From the NCBI RefSeq assembly GCF_000428725.1, contig NZ_AUAM01000016.1:54907-118906 (forward strand): a DNA stretch of 64,000 bases, written 5' to 3'. The stretch is from Psychromonas aquimarina ATCC BAA-1526 (GTDB lineage Bacteria > Pseudomonadota > Gammaproteobacteria > Enterobacterales > Psychromonadaceae). The notes under the pieces were generated by a model. The model ran no database searches, was not told where the DNA came from, and saw only the letters and a list, made by a program, of their open reading frames with translations. The translations under genes were made by a program, and so were the position numbers. Position 1 is the stretch's first letter; each line of letters opens with the position of its first letter. Shown here piece by piece: positions 1 through 8,744 of this stretch.

Positions 1-74
1 ATAAAATTTGTGAAGTACTGGAATGCCAGCCCGGCGATATTCTGGTTTATGAAGATGATCAGCAGAGCAGTTAA
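1..74 (+). CDS. C-terminal end of an XRE-family (Cro/CI, YozG-like) transcriptional regulator, partial
   Basis: Reading frame 3 is open from the window edge to a TAA at 72-74 and encodes about 23 residues containing CEVLECQPGDIL. This is the characteristic last helix of short Cro/CI-type helix-turn-helix proteins (HTH_26, YozG-like), in which it follows a 'leucine, isoleucine/cysteine, cysteine' core and precedes a short acidic tail. Only the C-terminus is in the window, so the DNA-binding helices cannot be checked. The next gene starts about 75 bp downstream in the same direction. The family assignment rests on this one motif. Confidence 0.55.
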   Translation, partial: KICEVLECQPGDILVYEDDQQSS

Positions 75-150
75 GCCGTTAAAAGAGTGCTGTGACAGCG
101 CAGTTTAGATCAAACTGCGTTTAATCATTTTAAGAAGGGGATCCGTTGTT

Positions 151-675
151 ATGGAAGGTAAACTAATAAAGTGTTCTGTTATTCTGTTGTTAACGACTCT
201 GCTTACAGCCTGTTCAAGCATGTCGCCGCAGGAGTGTAAGACAGCGAACTGGCAGAGTATCGGTTACAGCGACGGTCAAAGTGGTGTTTCATCTAACAGG
301 GTGAATGATTACATTAAAGACTGTGCGGAAGCCGGTGTTTCTGTGGACACTGCGCAATGGCAGAAGGCCTATGAAAAAGGTTTGAATTTATATTGTATAC
401 CGGAAAACGGTTACCGCGTCGGCCGGGCCGGAGAAGAGTATTACGGCGTGTGCGCCAGTGAACAGTTTGTGAAACGTTATAACCAGGGACATAAAGAGTA
501 TCTGTTGGAAACTCGCTTAGAGGAGATTGATACAGAGCTGCAGAGTATTCGCACACAGATTGAAAACAGCTCTGATAATGAGCAGAAAAAACGTCTGCGG
601 GAGCAGGAAAAGTCTTTATTAAATGAACGCAGTTCACTGCTGCAGCCGAGTTATAGTTTCTCGATTATTTTTTGA
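151..675 (+). CDS. DUF2799 domain lipoprotein
   Basis: This is a 174-residue predicted lipoprotein of unknown function. The N-terminus has a short charged stretch, a hydrophobic core and the lipobox LLTAC, so Cys21 or so should be lipidated. The body carries DUF2799 hallmarks: an early 'W..IGY.DG..G' block, conserved cysteines (EC, DC, YC, VC), and 'PENGYRVGRAG' followed by 'YYGVC'. The last 60 residues are charged and helical (LEEIDTELQSIRTQIE, then KKRLREQEK) and probably form a coiled coil. An AAGGGG run about 10 nt upstream is the likely ribosome site. It is separated from the next gene by about 130 bp. Confidence 0.75.
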   Translation: MEGKLIKCSVILLLTTLLTACSSMSPQECKTANWQSIGYSDGQSGVSSNRVNDYIKDCAEAGVSVDTAQWQKAYEKGLNLYCIPENGYRVGRAGEEYYGVCASEQFVKRYNQGHKEYLLETRLEEIDTELQSIRTQIENSSDNEQKKRLREQEKSLLNERSSLLQPSYSFSIIF

Positions 676-802
676 TTTTAAATCCGGCGTTATTTTAAAG
701 CGGTTTTTATTGTAGAGCTGCAGGTATACATTCCCATACAGTATTAAATTTTTACCGGTGTAATCTAACAGGAATAAATCAGAGTAAACTTAAGGGATTA
801 AC

Positions 803-3655
803 ATGATAAAAAATAAACCATCCTGGATGCTGACCGCCGCTTTATCCGCCCTGTGTTTATCGGCACCTGCGGTTACTGCGGTTCCGGTGGCCTGGGATCA
901 GCAGGAACAAGTCTGGCTTAGCCAGCAGTCAGCGCATTTTACCATCAGTTTCTTAGACGGCTATCAGAACAATGCTGCTCGAGCATTGGATATTGCTGAA
1001 CGTGTACACAGTGAACTGCTGCCGTTTTTCGAAAAGGCGCCGCAGGAGCGTACTGAAATAGTACTGGTTGATGATTATGACTTTTCCAACGGCTGGGCTA
1101 CACCGATGCCCTTTGCGCAGATCCGCCTGATTATGAGTCCGCCTGAAGATGTTAACGATCTGGAAGCCAATGATGAGTGGATGCATATGCTGATCCGTCA
1201 TGAGTATGCCCATATTATGCATATGGAACTGTCGGGCGGAGCGGTCAGTGCGCTGCGCAATGTATTCGGACGAAATATGTTTCTGTTTCCGCATGCACTG
1301 ACACCATCCATGCTGCTCGAAGGACTGGCAGTTTATCTGGAAACCAATAAAGAGTTAGGTTACGGCCGCCTGCAGGGATCTAACTATGCGATGCAGATGC
1401 GTATGCAGGTTTCCGGTAAAAAGCTGAAAGATCTGCAGCAGGTGGCTGTAGCATCTCGTGAATGGCCGCTCGGCTCTCCTTATCTTTATGGTGCGTATTT
1501 TATTGAATATCTTGCCGATACCTACGGCGAAGATAAATTACAGCTGTTTTTACAAAATTACAGCCGTAAACTATTACCCTATTTCCTGCTTAACAGATCC
1601 GCTAACCAAGTTTTCGGTAAAGACTTTTTAGTCTTATGGTCCGATTATCAGAGTTATTTAAATACCCGTTTTGCTGCGCAGATAAGTGCGCTTGAAAAGC
1701 AGTCTGTAGCGGGTAACGATTTACAGAAAAACTTGTTTCTACAGGTAACGGCTGCCGGCAAAAACGGCCTGCTGGTTAACCGTAACAATGGTGAAGACAG
1801 GGCTGATATTGCTTTGCTTAGTCTTGATAAGGATAAAAAAACTGACTGGCAGCCGCTTGTAAACAGCAAAGGAGTTAGTTCTATTGCCCATCACCCGGAT
1901 GCTGGTCTAGCTGTTTCCAGACAGATAAGCTATGCCGACGGGCGTGTATTAAACGATCTGTTCCTGTACCAGAATGAAAAATGGCGCCGTTTAACTGAGC
2001 GTCAGCGTTTTCGCAAGGTCTCCTGGATGCCGAACGGCCGACAGTTAGTTGCCAGTCGTAAAGTTGACGGCTTAAGCGAGCTGTGGCTTATCGACGCGCA
2101 GTCCGGAGAAAAACAAACACAACTGTGGCGGGGCGAAGAGGGTCTGGTACTTGGCGCATTTGCTGTTTCTCCGGACGGGAGTTATCTGGCTGCGGCGGTT
2201 AAACGCCCGCATCAGGGCTGGAATCTGGAACGTTTGACACTTAACAGCTCTGCTGAAAATCAGATGCACTGGCTGGCGCTTACCGACAGTAAAGCTGTGG
2301 AAAACAGTCCGGTCTTTTTACCCGACGGACGGATTGTTTTCAGTGCCGATTATGACGGCGTTTTTAATATTTATCTGCTGGATCCGCAGAGCCGCGAAGT
2401 AACACAGTGGACGCGTGAAACAGGCGGTGCATTTGCGCCTCAGTGGCAGCCCGGTTTAGGCCTGGTTTATCAGGCATACAGCACAGACGGTTATATTTTG
2501 CGTAATATTAAACAGCCCGAAGCATTATCTGTTTCTGCTGTGGACAGTTATCAGGGGCGTTACGATTATCCCGATGCAGTTATTGAAACTGCCGTTAAAT
2601 CAGAACCTCAAACCTATAGCCCCTGGTCAACATTACGTCCGCGAACCTGGCTGCCTATTCTGTCAGTTGATGATGCAAGCAGTAGAGCCGGAGTAATATT
2701 TGACGGTGCAGATGCGCTGGGACGGCATAATTACCAGATTGCGGCAGACTGGGATTTTAAAAACGCTCTTGCCGGTTATAACCTTAACTATCAGTATGAT
2801 AACCGCTGGTTAGTGAGCGCGCAACGCTCCCATAGTTTTGCAAGCTTCTCGGAAAACGGCCGGAAAGAGTATCGTATAACCCGTGACGATATAGTAACCG
2901 TGCAGCGCCGTAATATTTTTACTGCCTGGGAAGATAATCTTAGGCTGCACGCTGGTATGGTCTTGGATAAAGAGAGCTTGGTAGAGGAGCCTGACTTCAG
3001 CGGTATTGGTCAATATCGTGCCGCTGATGAGACCTTAGCCGGTCTGGCTGTGACCTTTGATAATCGTGAAGCCTATTTAAATGTACCCGGAACAGGCTGG
3101 GGAAATTATGCGGATCTGGTCGTTGAAAGTAATGAGCTGTTCAGCGCTGATTACAGCGGTCAGAAATATCAGGCTCAATGGTTAGGAACCTTAGACCTGC
3201 CCGGCAGAACAACTTTAACGGCGCGTTTAGGGTTTGGTTATGCCGACAGCGGCGCTAAAGCATTTAAACTGGGCGGTTATAAAACAGCTGAAGAAGCCGT
3301 TTTGTTTGGTCGTGATACCCAGGCATTAAGAGGTTATGACGAGTCAGTGCAGCGGGGGCATCGTTATGCAGTGCAGCGTCTGGAAGTGAACACCTGGCTG
3401 GGACGTGTCGAGCGCAACTGGTCGTTGTTTCCGGCTGGTTTAGGTGATATTTCCGGTAAACTTTTTGTTGATTCAGGTGCCGCTTGGTATGGCGGGCAGG
3501 ATGCCGAGCTGCTCACCGGTATCGGCGGCGAGTTAACCGCTGAACTGAAGCTGGGTTATAACATGACGCTGCCTGTTACCGTCGGTCTTGCTAAAGGACT
3601 TGATGATAAATACGGAAAAACCCAGGGTTATATGCAGGTGCAGATGGGCTTTTAA
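803..3655 (+). CDS. Surface-exposed zincin / TolB-like propeller / outer-membrane beta-barrel protein
   Basis: This 950-residue protein has three parts. After a signal peptide ending near SAPAVTA, residues 35-300 form a gluzincin-like peptidase domain with HEYAH (His133 and His137) and a downstream Glu173 in LLEGLAVYLE, the expected third ligand. Residues 310-570 contain repeated 'SPDG', 'LPDGRIVFSADYDGVFNIY' style blades typical of TolB/PD40 beta-propellers. The final 350 residues alternate in the manner of a beta-barrel (bacterial surface antigen/D15-like) and end in phenylalanine, the usual signal for outer-membrane insertion. Homologues are usually annotated as peptidase MA-like or surface antigen proteins. 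The substrate is not known. A weak AAGGGA ribosome site precedes the ATG. Confidence 0.7.
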   Translation: MIKNKPSWMLTAALSALCLSAPAVTAVPVAWDQQEQVWLSQQSAHFTISFLDGYQNNAARALDIAERVHSELLPFFEKAPQERTEIVLVDDYDFSNGWATPMPFAQIRLIMSPPEDVNDLEANDEWMHMLIRHEYAHIMHMELSGGAVSALRNVFGRNMFLFPHALTPSMLLEGLAVYLETNKELGYGRLQGSNYAMQMRMQVSGKKLKDLQQVAVASREWPLGSPYLYGAYFIEYLADTYGEDKLQLFLQNYSRKLLPYFLLNRSANQVFGKDFLVLWSDYQSYLNTRFAAQISALEKQSVAGNDLQKNLFLQVTAAGKNGLLVNRNNGEDRADIALLSLDKDKKTDWQPLVNSKGVSSIAHHPDAGLAVSRQISYADGRVLNDLFLYQNEKWRRLTERQRFRKVSWMPNGRQLVASRKVDGLSELWLIDAQSGEKQTQLWRGEEGLVLGAFAVSPDGSYLAAAVKRPHQGWNLERLTLNSSAENQMHWLALTDSKAVENSPVFLPDGRIVFSADYDGVFNIYLLDPQSREVTQWTRETGGAFAPQWQPGLGLVYQAYSTDGYILRNIKQPEALSVSAVDSYQGRYDYPDAVIETAVKSEPQTYSPWSTLRPRTWLPILSVDDASSRAGVIFDGADALGRHNYQIAADWDFKNALAGYNLNYQYDNRWLVSAQRSHSFASFSENGRKEYRITRDDIVTVQRRNIFTAWEDNLRLHAGMVLDKESLVEEPDFSGIGQYRAADETLAGLAVTFDNREAYLNVPGTGWGNYADLVVESNELFSADYSGQKYQAQWLGTLDLPGRTTLTARLGFGYADSGAKAFKLGGYKTAEEAVLFGRDTQALRGYDESVQRGHRYAVQRLEVNTWLGRVERNWSLFPAGLGDISGKLFVDSGAAWYGGQDAELLTGIGGELTAELKLGYNMTLPVTVGLAKGLDDKYGKTQGYMQVQMGF

Positions 3656-3670
3656 TGATCCTGTTATAGC

Positions 3671-3694
3671 GTTCAGCCGGGCTGCCGGCTGAAC
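3671..3694. other. Perfect 10-bp inverted repeat between two genes
   Basis: GTTCAGCCGG at 3671-3680 pairs perfectly with CCGGCTGAAC at 3685-3694 around a four-base loop. There is no T-run after it, so it is more likely an mRNA-stabilising or weak rho-independent hairpin between the surface protein gene and the small secreted protein gene than a strong terminator. Confidence 0.6.
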
Positions 3695-3720
3695 ATTACA
3701 AAATAGATAAGGAAATATTT

Positions 3721-4128
3721 GTGTTTAAATTTATTGCCGTTGTAATTTTAATTTTTTCATCTGCTGTTCAAACTGCTGAGATGGACGTTTTATCCGTTGA
3801 TCGTGCGGCTGCTGCTGACAATATCCATTTATCTTTTGCAAATGAGCAGAAGATCTATCCTAAGCAGGGGGATTTTGCAGTAAACAATTATGTTCTTATG
3901 AGTAATGAAAAGGGAGAACGCTGGGCTGTTATCACGGTAACTAATTTATCGTCGGGCAGCCGCACCCTGGAGCATAATCACTTGATGGCTCTGTTTGCCA
4001 ATGGTGATCGCGGCACCCCTGTAGCTTACCAGGAGCACTTTGCAGGAAATGAAACACAGTCAATTACGGTTTCCTTCGGTGTGAGTAAATTTCCAATTTT
4101 ATCAGTTTATTCCAGCCAGAATGAATAA
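3721..4128 (+). CDS. Small secreted protein of unknown function
   Basis: I do not recognise a family. The 135-residue product starts at GTG with an AAGGAA about 7 nt upstream. It has a hydrophobic leader (FIAVVILIFSSAVQ) probably cleaved near QTA, and a compact remainder that looks beta-rich, with 'VLMSNEKGERWAVITVTNLSSGSRTL' style alternation (quoted in part). There are no cysteines and no catalytic signature. The content resembles small immunoglobulin-like or DUF-type periplasmic proteins. It may be cotranscribed with the surface protein gene 65 bp upstream. Confidence 0.55.
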   Translation: MFKFIAVVILIFSSAVQTAEMDVLSVDRAAAADNIHLSFANEQKIYPKQGDFAVNNYVLMSNEKGERWAVITVTNLSSGSRTLEHNHLMALFANGDRGTPVAYQEHFAGNETQSITVSFGVSKFPILSVYSSQNE

Positions 4129-4672
4129 AGGCGCTGCTGAATTTTATTGTGCTCATAAATTGTAAATAGGGCGGTAGACTTCCTGCCGCGGTTAAAATAC
4201 ATGCAGAGCAGTCATAGGACTGCTTTGATTACTGCTGAATAGACAGCATGTAAGCGTAAGGCGTGCTTGTGGTCAGGCCGGCATTCGCAGTTAATTTCAG
4301 CAATTACTGTAAGTAACAGAAGTTTCTAATAGTGGATTTTTGTTCAAATAACACTCGCAGGGAAACTTCTGCTGTGATTCAGTTCGCAGAACTCGCAATT
4401 CAAATATTAAGCCCTTTTTGTGTTTTTCCGCATACATTCAGCTCTTCATACTGCTTATAAGTTACCGTTTTATATATCATTTAGTTTTTATACTATGATT
4501 TGTCAGATCTATTAACACGCTGTTTTGTTTCAGTTTGGTTTCTTGTTTGTTATCACTTTGTGAAATGTTTTCTTTTATCCGTTGTTCATCTATGTAAAAT
4601 GTCGCCCAACCCGCGAGGAACGCCGGGAATTTAAATTTAACATTAGTAAGCACAACCAACTGGAGGTGGACG
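4129..4672. other. Intergenic stretch with decayed sequence and inverted repeats
   Basis: No credible gene is seen in these 544 bp. They hold a dgt-like remnant (entered separately), a small hairpin AGCAGT-N6-ACTGCT at about 4207-4224, and a perfect 10-bp inverted repeat CAGAAGTTTC (4317-4326) / GAAACTTCTG (4362-4371) with 35 bp between arms. The last 200 bp are AT-rich and presumably carry the promoter of the symporter gene, whose GGAGG ribosome site lies just before 4673. Confidence 0.5.
4222..4282 (-). pseudogene. Decayed fragment of the 3' end of a dgt (dGTPase) gene
   Basis: About 55 bases here align with the last part of the intact dGTPase gene (6070-6128), in the same orientation. By eye 47 of about 57 aligned positions match, with single-base gaps that break the frame. 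On the minus strand the segment can be read as HALRLHA followed by divergent residues, matching HALRLHARLF of the intact protein. The symporter gene lies between the two copies. This suggests that the intact dgt or the symporter arrived by insertion or duplication, leaving an old dgt tail behind. Confidence 0.65.
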
Positions 4673-5950
4673 ATGAATAAATCGTTATCAGGAAAGATAT
4701 TTGCGGGCCTGTTTACAGGTCTGATTATAGGCACAGCAATTCAGTATCTGTTTAATGGTGTAACCTTGATGGATACCTATCTGCTCGGCTTAGCAGAAGG
4801 CGCCGGCGGTATGTTCGTCTCACTGATTAAATTACTTGTAGTACCTCTTGTTTATGTATCGATTGTCTGCGGTATCGTTGAATTGAAAGATATTACTGCA
4901 TTCGGGCGCTTAGGCGGTAAAACCTTTGCGCTGTACATTATTAATACCATTATTGCGATTACAGCCGCATTAACTGTCGGCATGATTTTCCAGCCTGGTG
5001 CAGGTGCTAATTTAGCAGGTACTGTGGAAAAAACGGTTGAACTAACAACAACAGAAACCCCTGATATTTTCTCTCTAATTGTAAATATTGTACCAAGCAA
5101 CCCGGTACAGGCTTTTGCTAACGGCGATATGCTGCAGATTATCTTTATGGCTATTTTGACCGGTCTTGCAATTCAAGCGCTTGATACGCGCGGCGGCCCT
5201 GCAGTCAAAACGTTCAAGATGGTAAACGAAATCATGATGAAGCTGGTGGGGCTGGTTATGAGCCTGGCGCCGTTTGGTGTGTTTGCATTAATGATCCAGT
5301 TAGGTGCAACATTAGATGCTGATACTTTAATATCTGTGGCAGGTTATGTTGGTCTCGTTGTTGCTATGCTGGTTTTTTGGATTTTCTTCTTTTATCCAAT
5401 GATGGTCGGCATTGCAACCGGTATTAAACCGGCGGCTTTCCTTCGTCATACCCGTGAACAGATTTTATTCTCACTATCAACCGCAAGCTCAAATGCAACC
5501 ATTCCAGTCACCATGCGTACGCTGACAGATAAAATTGGTGTCTCGAAGTCAGTTGCCGGTTTTGGTGTGCCGCTGGGGGCAACAATGAACATGTCTGGTG
5601 TTTCTATTTATATCGCACTGGCCACCATTTTTGTCGCTAACGCATTTGGCCAGCCGGTCAATACAGCCGACCTGTTTACTCTGGGGTTAACTATTCTGCT
5701 GCTGTCAATTGGTGCAGGCGGGGTGCCAGGCGGCGGTATTGTGATGGTAGGTGTATTACTTCACCAGCTGGGTTTACCGCCGGAAGGTCTAGCAATTGTT
5801 GCCGCAGTCGACCGTATCAACGATATGTTCTGTACCAGCTCAAACGTTGTTGGTGATACCGCGGTAAATACGATTGTTGCAAAGAGTGAAAACGGCATCG
5901 GCGTGCCTGCCGCTGATGACGCTGAAGCAGCACCTGTAACCGTTAGCTGA
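4673..5950 (+). CDS. Dicarboxylate/amino acid:cation symporter (DAACS family), neutral-substrate variant
   Basis: This is a 425-residue multi-pass inner-membrane transporter of the GltPh/EAAT fold. It carries the serine-rich re-entrant hairpin (STASSNATIPVTM), the TM7 region and the TM8 segment DRINDMFCTSSNVVGD. Two signature residues differ from acidic amino acid carriers. The TM7 NMDGT motif is NMSGV (Asn306-Met-Ser308). The TM8 arginine that binds the side-chain carboxylate in GltPh/EAATs is Cys387, while the equivalent substrate amino-group aspartate and later Asn/Asp are kept. In mammalian ASCT carriers and in arginine-to-cysteine EAAT mutants this change goes with neutral amino acids, so I infer a neutral amino acid substrate. 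A GGAGG site precedes ATG; a strong terminator follows. Confidence 0.85.
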   Translation: MNKSLSGKIFAGLFTGLIIGTAIQYLFNGVTLMDTYLLGLAEGAGGMFVSLIKLLVVPLVYVSIVCGIVELKDITAFGRLGGKTFALYIINTIIAITAALTVGMIFQPGAGANLAGTVEKTVELTTTETPDIFSLIVNIVPSNPVQAFANGDMLQIIFMAILTGLAIQALDTRGGPAVKTFKMVNEIMMKLVGLVMSLAPFGVFALMIQLGATLDADTLISVAGYVGLVVAMLVFWIFFFYPMMVGIATGIKPAAFLRHTREQILFSLSTASSNATIPVTMRTLTDKIGVSKSVAGFGVPLGATMNMSGVSIYIALATIFVANAFGQPVNTADLFTLGLTILLLSIGAGGVPGGGIVMVGVLLHQLGLPPEGLAIVAAVDRINDMFCTSSNVVGDTAVNTIVAKSENGIGVPAADDAEAAPVTVS

Positions 5951-5976
5951 AGTTATTAAGCAGCATGATTAATAAG

Positions 5977-5998
5977 AAGCGCCGCAAGGCGCTTTTTT
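5977..5998 (+). terminator. Rho-independent terminator after the symporter gene
   Basis: AAGCGCC and GGCGCTT pair around a GCAA tetraloop and are followed by a run of six T residues. It lies 27 bp after the symporter stop codon. The complementary strand has fewer T residues, so it mainly serves the plus strand. Confidence 0.9.
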
Positions 5999-6035
5999 AG
6001 TTTTATGACTTTTTACCTGCTGCCGGCTGCGAATA

Positions 6036-7403
6036 TCAAAAACCGTGCTGACCAACCATAGGGCTGATCTGGTTACTGCTGAATAAACGGGCATGTAAGC
6101 GCAGAGCGTGATTGTCGGTCAGGCTGGATATATAATCTGCAATCACCCGCTTTTCACGGGAGACATCCCCGTTTTGTGCCAGCCACAGCCGCTTGGCATG
6201 TTCGGGTAGAAAACGCTGCGGGCCGGCATTAAAGGCTTCAAACAATTCCATTACAATTAACTGACCGCGATATTCAAGTACTTGTAAATCGGGGCTTTTA
6301 ATTACGTAATTGAGAACAAAACCCTTAAGAATTTCTAATACTTTAAACATTGCCGGTGCCAGATAAGCGTTATAGGCGAGAAGCGGATCGCTGAAATCTT
6401 CATTCACTTTTTTAATTTCAATGGAGGTAATTAAAGTGTTAACTAAGGCGCCGATGGCATCTTTGCGCTTAAAGTGCTGCAGTGAAAAGAGGTTATTAGT
6501 AAGTTCGGTTAACTGATCTGCCAGGCAGAAACTGTTTATTTCAGCAAGCTGTGTGGCGACTTTTTCCTGCCACAGGGTTTTGCTGACAATGCCCATGGCA
6601 ATAGCGTCTTCTAAGTCGTGCACACCATAGGCGATATCATCGGCGATCTCCATAATTGAACAATCGATAGATTTATAACGTGATTTTTTATGTAATTTCA
6701 GGTTGTTATCCTGCGGACGCTGTTTACCGAATAATTTTCTGTCACTGCTCGACAGCGGGCTGAGCACGTTTTCTAACAACTCTTTATCATGATCATAAAT
6801 CCCTTTTCCCGGCATCCACTCTTCTGTTTTCAGTTCACGAAAATTGCGGCTGGTATCCTGCGGATAGGGGGCGCTGATTTCGCTTAAGTAAACCGGATAC
6901 TTTACTATGCCCAGCAGGCTGCGCCGGGTCAGGTTCATACCGTTAAATTCAGTGTAGGGTTCAAGCTGGGTTAATATGCGGAATGTCTGTCCGTTACCCT
7001 CAAAACCGCCGTGATTTATCATCATATAATTAAGCGCAGTTTCACCGCCGTGTCCGAAGGGCGGATGGCCGATATCATGGCTTAAGCAGATAGTTTCAAT
7101 AAGATCATTACCGGGCAGCAGGGATGCAAATTCAGGCTGCACCAGCTGCAGATGGGCAATGATCCCGGCACCAATCTGCGCCACTTCTAAAGAGTGTGTA
7201 AGCCGGGTGCGGTAGAAATCACTTAAGCCGTTATTGTGAATCTGTGTTTTTGACTGTAAACGACGAAAGGCGGCTGAATGTAATACCCGGGCTTTATCGC
7301 GCTGAAAAGGAGAACGCTGATCCAGGCGGCGTCTTTTTCCCGGCTCTTCAGCTAAACGCTGCAGCCATTGTGGAGAAATTGTCAGTGTTTTTTCTGAATT
7401 CAT
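6036..7403 (-). CDS. dgt: Deoxyguanosinetriphosphate triphosphohydrolase family protein (HD domain)
   Basis: dGTPases hydrolyse dGTP to deoxyguanosine and triphosphate in the cytoplasm. The HD metal site is complete: RLTHSLEV near residue 67, SHDIGHPPFGHGGE near 105-117, and EIADDIAYGVHDLEDA near 248. The frame extends upstream to a TTG at 7469, but the ATG at 7403 (MNSEKTLTI) has an AAAGGCG ribosome site 6-8 nt before it and gives about 455 residues, close to the family. The sequence is of the Vibrio/Shewanella sort rather than the 505-residue E. coli Dgt. Shewanella and Vibrio homologues have been reported to protect against phage by depleting dGTP, so a defence role is possible. It stands alone, flanked by the symporter and the accessory region. 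Confidence 0.88.
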   Translation of the reverse strand: MNSEKTLTISPQWLQRLAEEPGKRRRLDQRSPFQRDKARVLHSAAFRRLQSKTQIHNNGLSDFYRTRLTHSLEVAQIGAGIIAHLQLVQPEFASLLPGNDLIETICLSHDIGHPPFGHGGETALNYMMINHGGFEGNGQTFRILTQLEPYTEFNGMNLTRRSLLGIVKYPVYLSEISAPYPQDTSRNFRELKTEEWMPGKGIYDHDKELLENVLSPLSSSDRKLFGKQRPQDNNLKLHKKSRYKSIDCSIMEIADDIAYGVHDLEDAIAMGIVSKTLWQEKVATQLAEINSFCLADQLTELTNNLFSLQHFKRKDAIGALVNTLITSIEIKKVNEDFSDPLLAYNAYLAPAMFKVLEILKGFVLNYVIKSPDLQVLEYRGQLIVMELFEAFNAGPQRFLPEHAKRLWLAQNGDVSREKRVIADYISSLTDNHALRLHARLFSSNQISPMVGQHGF

Positions 7404-7664
7404 CGTTACGCCTTTGATCATCTGCTGTAAAAAAAGTGTAGCGTGTTTATCGGACAATAAGTAGTTCAAATAAGGGGGGATATTCTCATTTTTGAGTTAT
7501 TTAGAAAGCTCAGCAGGGGAGTTGCCGTCCGGGAACCTGAGCTTCATGTTTTAGCTATGTTTTACCATGCTGTCAAAATTAGTTAAGTAATCCTAAATTA
7601 GAGTAATAAATATGGCTCTAATTCGTTTAAAGTCTGCAGGTAAGTCTATTGCTGCTATGTGCCG

Positions 7665-8579
7665 TTAACTTTCATTATTTTCTATGATGACTTTCTTTAT
7701 AGCGTGTTCTAACCATTTCGTGAGCGGGTCACTACAATAGCGGTTAGCGTAAAATAGACCGATATCTCCTTTGGGCTGAATAACCTCTTCTGCAAAAGGA
7801 ATCACCGCGTAGCGGCTGTCAAGCTGCTCAGCAGCGCGCCTGGCACTAAACAGAATCAAGTCAGACTCAAGTAAAATACGTAAGATAATACTTAGGTGAC
7901 GGCTGCGAATTTGAACATTTAAATCTACCCCGTGTTTTTGCAGTTCGGCTTCGGCTTTCGGGGCTTCGTCATTCCAGTCTTTCATAATATGGACAGCGCT
8001 TGAATACTGCCTTATATGCTCTAGAGTAATGAACTTTTCTTGACTTAGCGGGTGCGTTTTGCTGCAGACTAGTACAAAACTATCTTCTCCAATTCGCCGT
8101 TGGATGAAACTTTTAGGTAATTCCAGCGGGAAGTAATTTAGCCCAAGTCTCACATCTCCTTTTAATAGCTGCTCTGGTGTCGAGTTGCCCCAGTCATCAA
8201 TGGTTAACATAATTGACGGTGCTGTGGTTGATAAATAGTGTAGAAAAGGGGGGACAACCCATTCTGCGATGGAGGCATTCATGGCAATGGTGATTTTTTC
8301 TCTGCACAGCAGAGGGTCGAATGTTTCGCGATTAAACAAACCAGATAACTGCTCCATCATTGCAGGAAGCTCTGCTGCCAGCTCTTCTCCTCTCACAGTA
8401 AGTTCGAGCTGCTGCCCTTTTCTTACCAGCAGTTCATCACTCATTAACTCTCTTAGTTTAATTAACGAACGACTGACGGCGGATTGACTTGTATTTAGTT
8501 TATCTGCTGCAATCGTTGTACTTTTTTCCTTAAGTAAAACCCTTAAAGTAAACAGTAAGTTTAAATCGACTTTATTCAT
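7665..8579 (-). CDS. LysR family transcriptional regulator
   Basis: A typical LysR protein of about 304 residues. The N-terminal winged helix has LNLLFTLRVLLKEKSTT and the recognition helix SQSAVSRSLIKL. The C-terminal co-inducer domain follows from about residue 90. The frame extends upstream to a TTG at 8609, but the ATG at 8579 (MNKVDLNLLF) matches the family's start. It lies downstream of a DUF1254 gene on the same strand, separated by a terminator, so it is probably an independent unit that may control the neighbouring DUF1254 genes. The inducer is unknown. Confidence 0.85.
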   Translation of the reverse strand: MNKVDLNLLFTLRVLLKEKSTTIAADKLNTSQSAVSRSLIKLRELMSDELLVRKGQQLELTVRGEELAAELPAMMEQLSGLFNRETFDPLLCREKITIAMNASIAEWVVPPFLHYLSTTAPSIMLTIDDWGNSTPEQLLKGDVRLGLNYFPLELPKSFIQRRIGEDSFVLVCSKTHPLSQEKFITLEHIRQYSSAVHIMKDWNDEAPKAEAELQKHGVDLNVQIRSRHLSIILRILLESDLILFSARRAAEQLDSRYAVIPFAEEVIQPKGDIGLFYANRYCSDPLTKWLEHAIKKVIIENNES

Positions 8580-8678
8580 ATCATCGCCATTGTTTAAATC
8601 ATAGTGCAAGTTAGGGGGAGTATATCTCAGTTGCAGATTTTCGACCTTAACTATCCTAAACAGATTATTATTAGCGAC

Positions 8679-8715
8679 AAAAAAGCAGCCATGAGCAAGT
8701 CTGCTTACGGCTGCC
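8679..8715 (-). terminator. Rho-independent terminator of the first DUF1254 gene
   Basis: On the minus strand GGCAGCC, an inner AGCA/TGCT pair and GGCTGC form a hairpin followed by six T residues. It lies about 30 bp after the DUF1254 stop codon at 8745 and separates that gene from the LysR gene. Confidence 0.8.
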
Positions 8716-8744
8716 GAATTAGTTAAATAGTAAGCTGGTCTAGT

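Noticed and set aside
4317..4371. Perfect 10-bp inverted repeat upstream of the symporter gene
   Set aside because: The 35-bp spacing and lack of a T-run fit neither an operator nor a terminator. Left as an observation in the intergenic entry.
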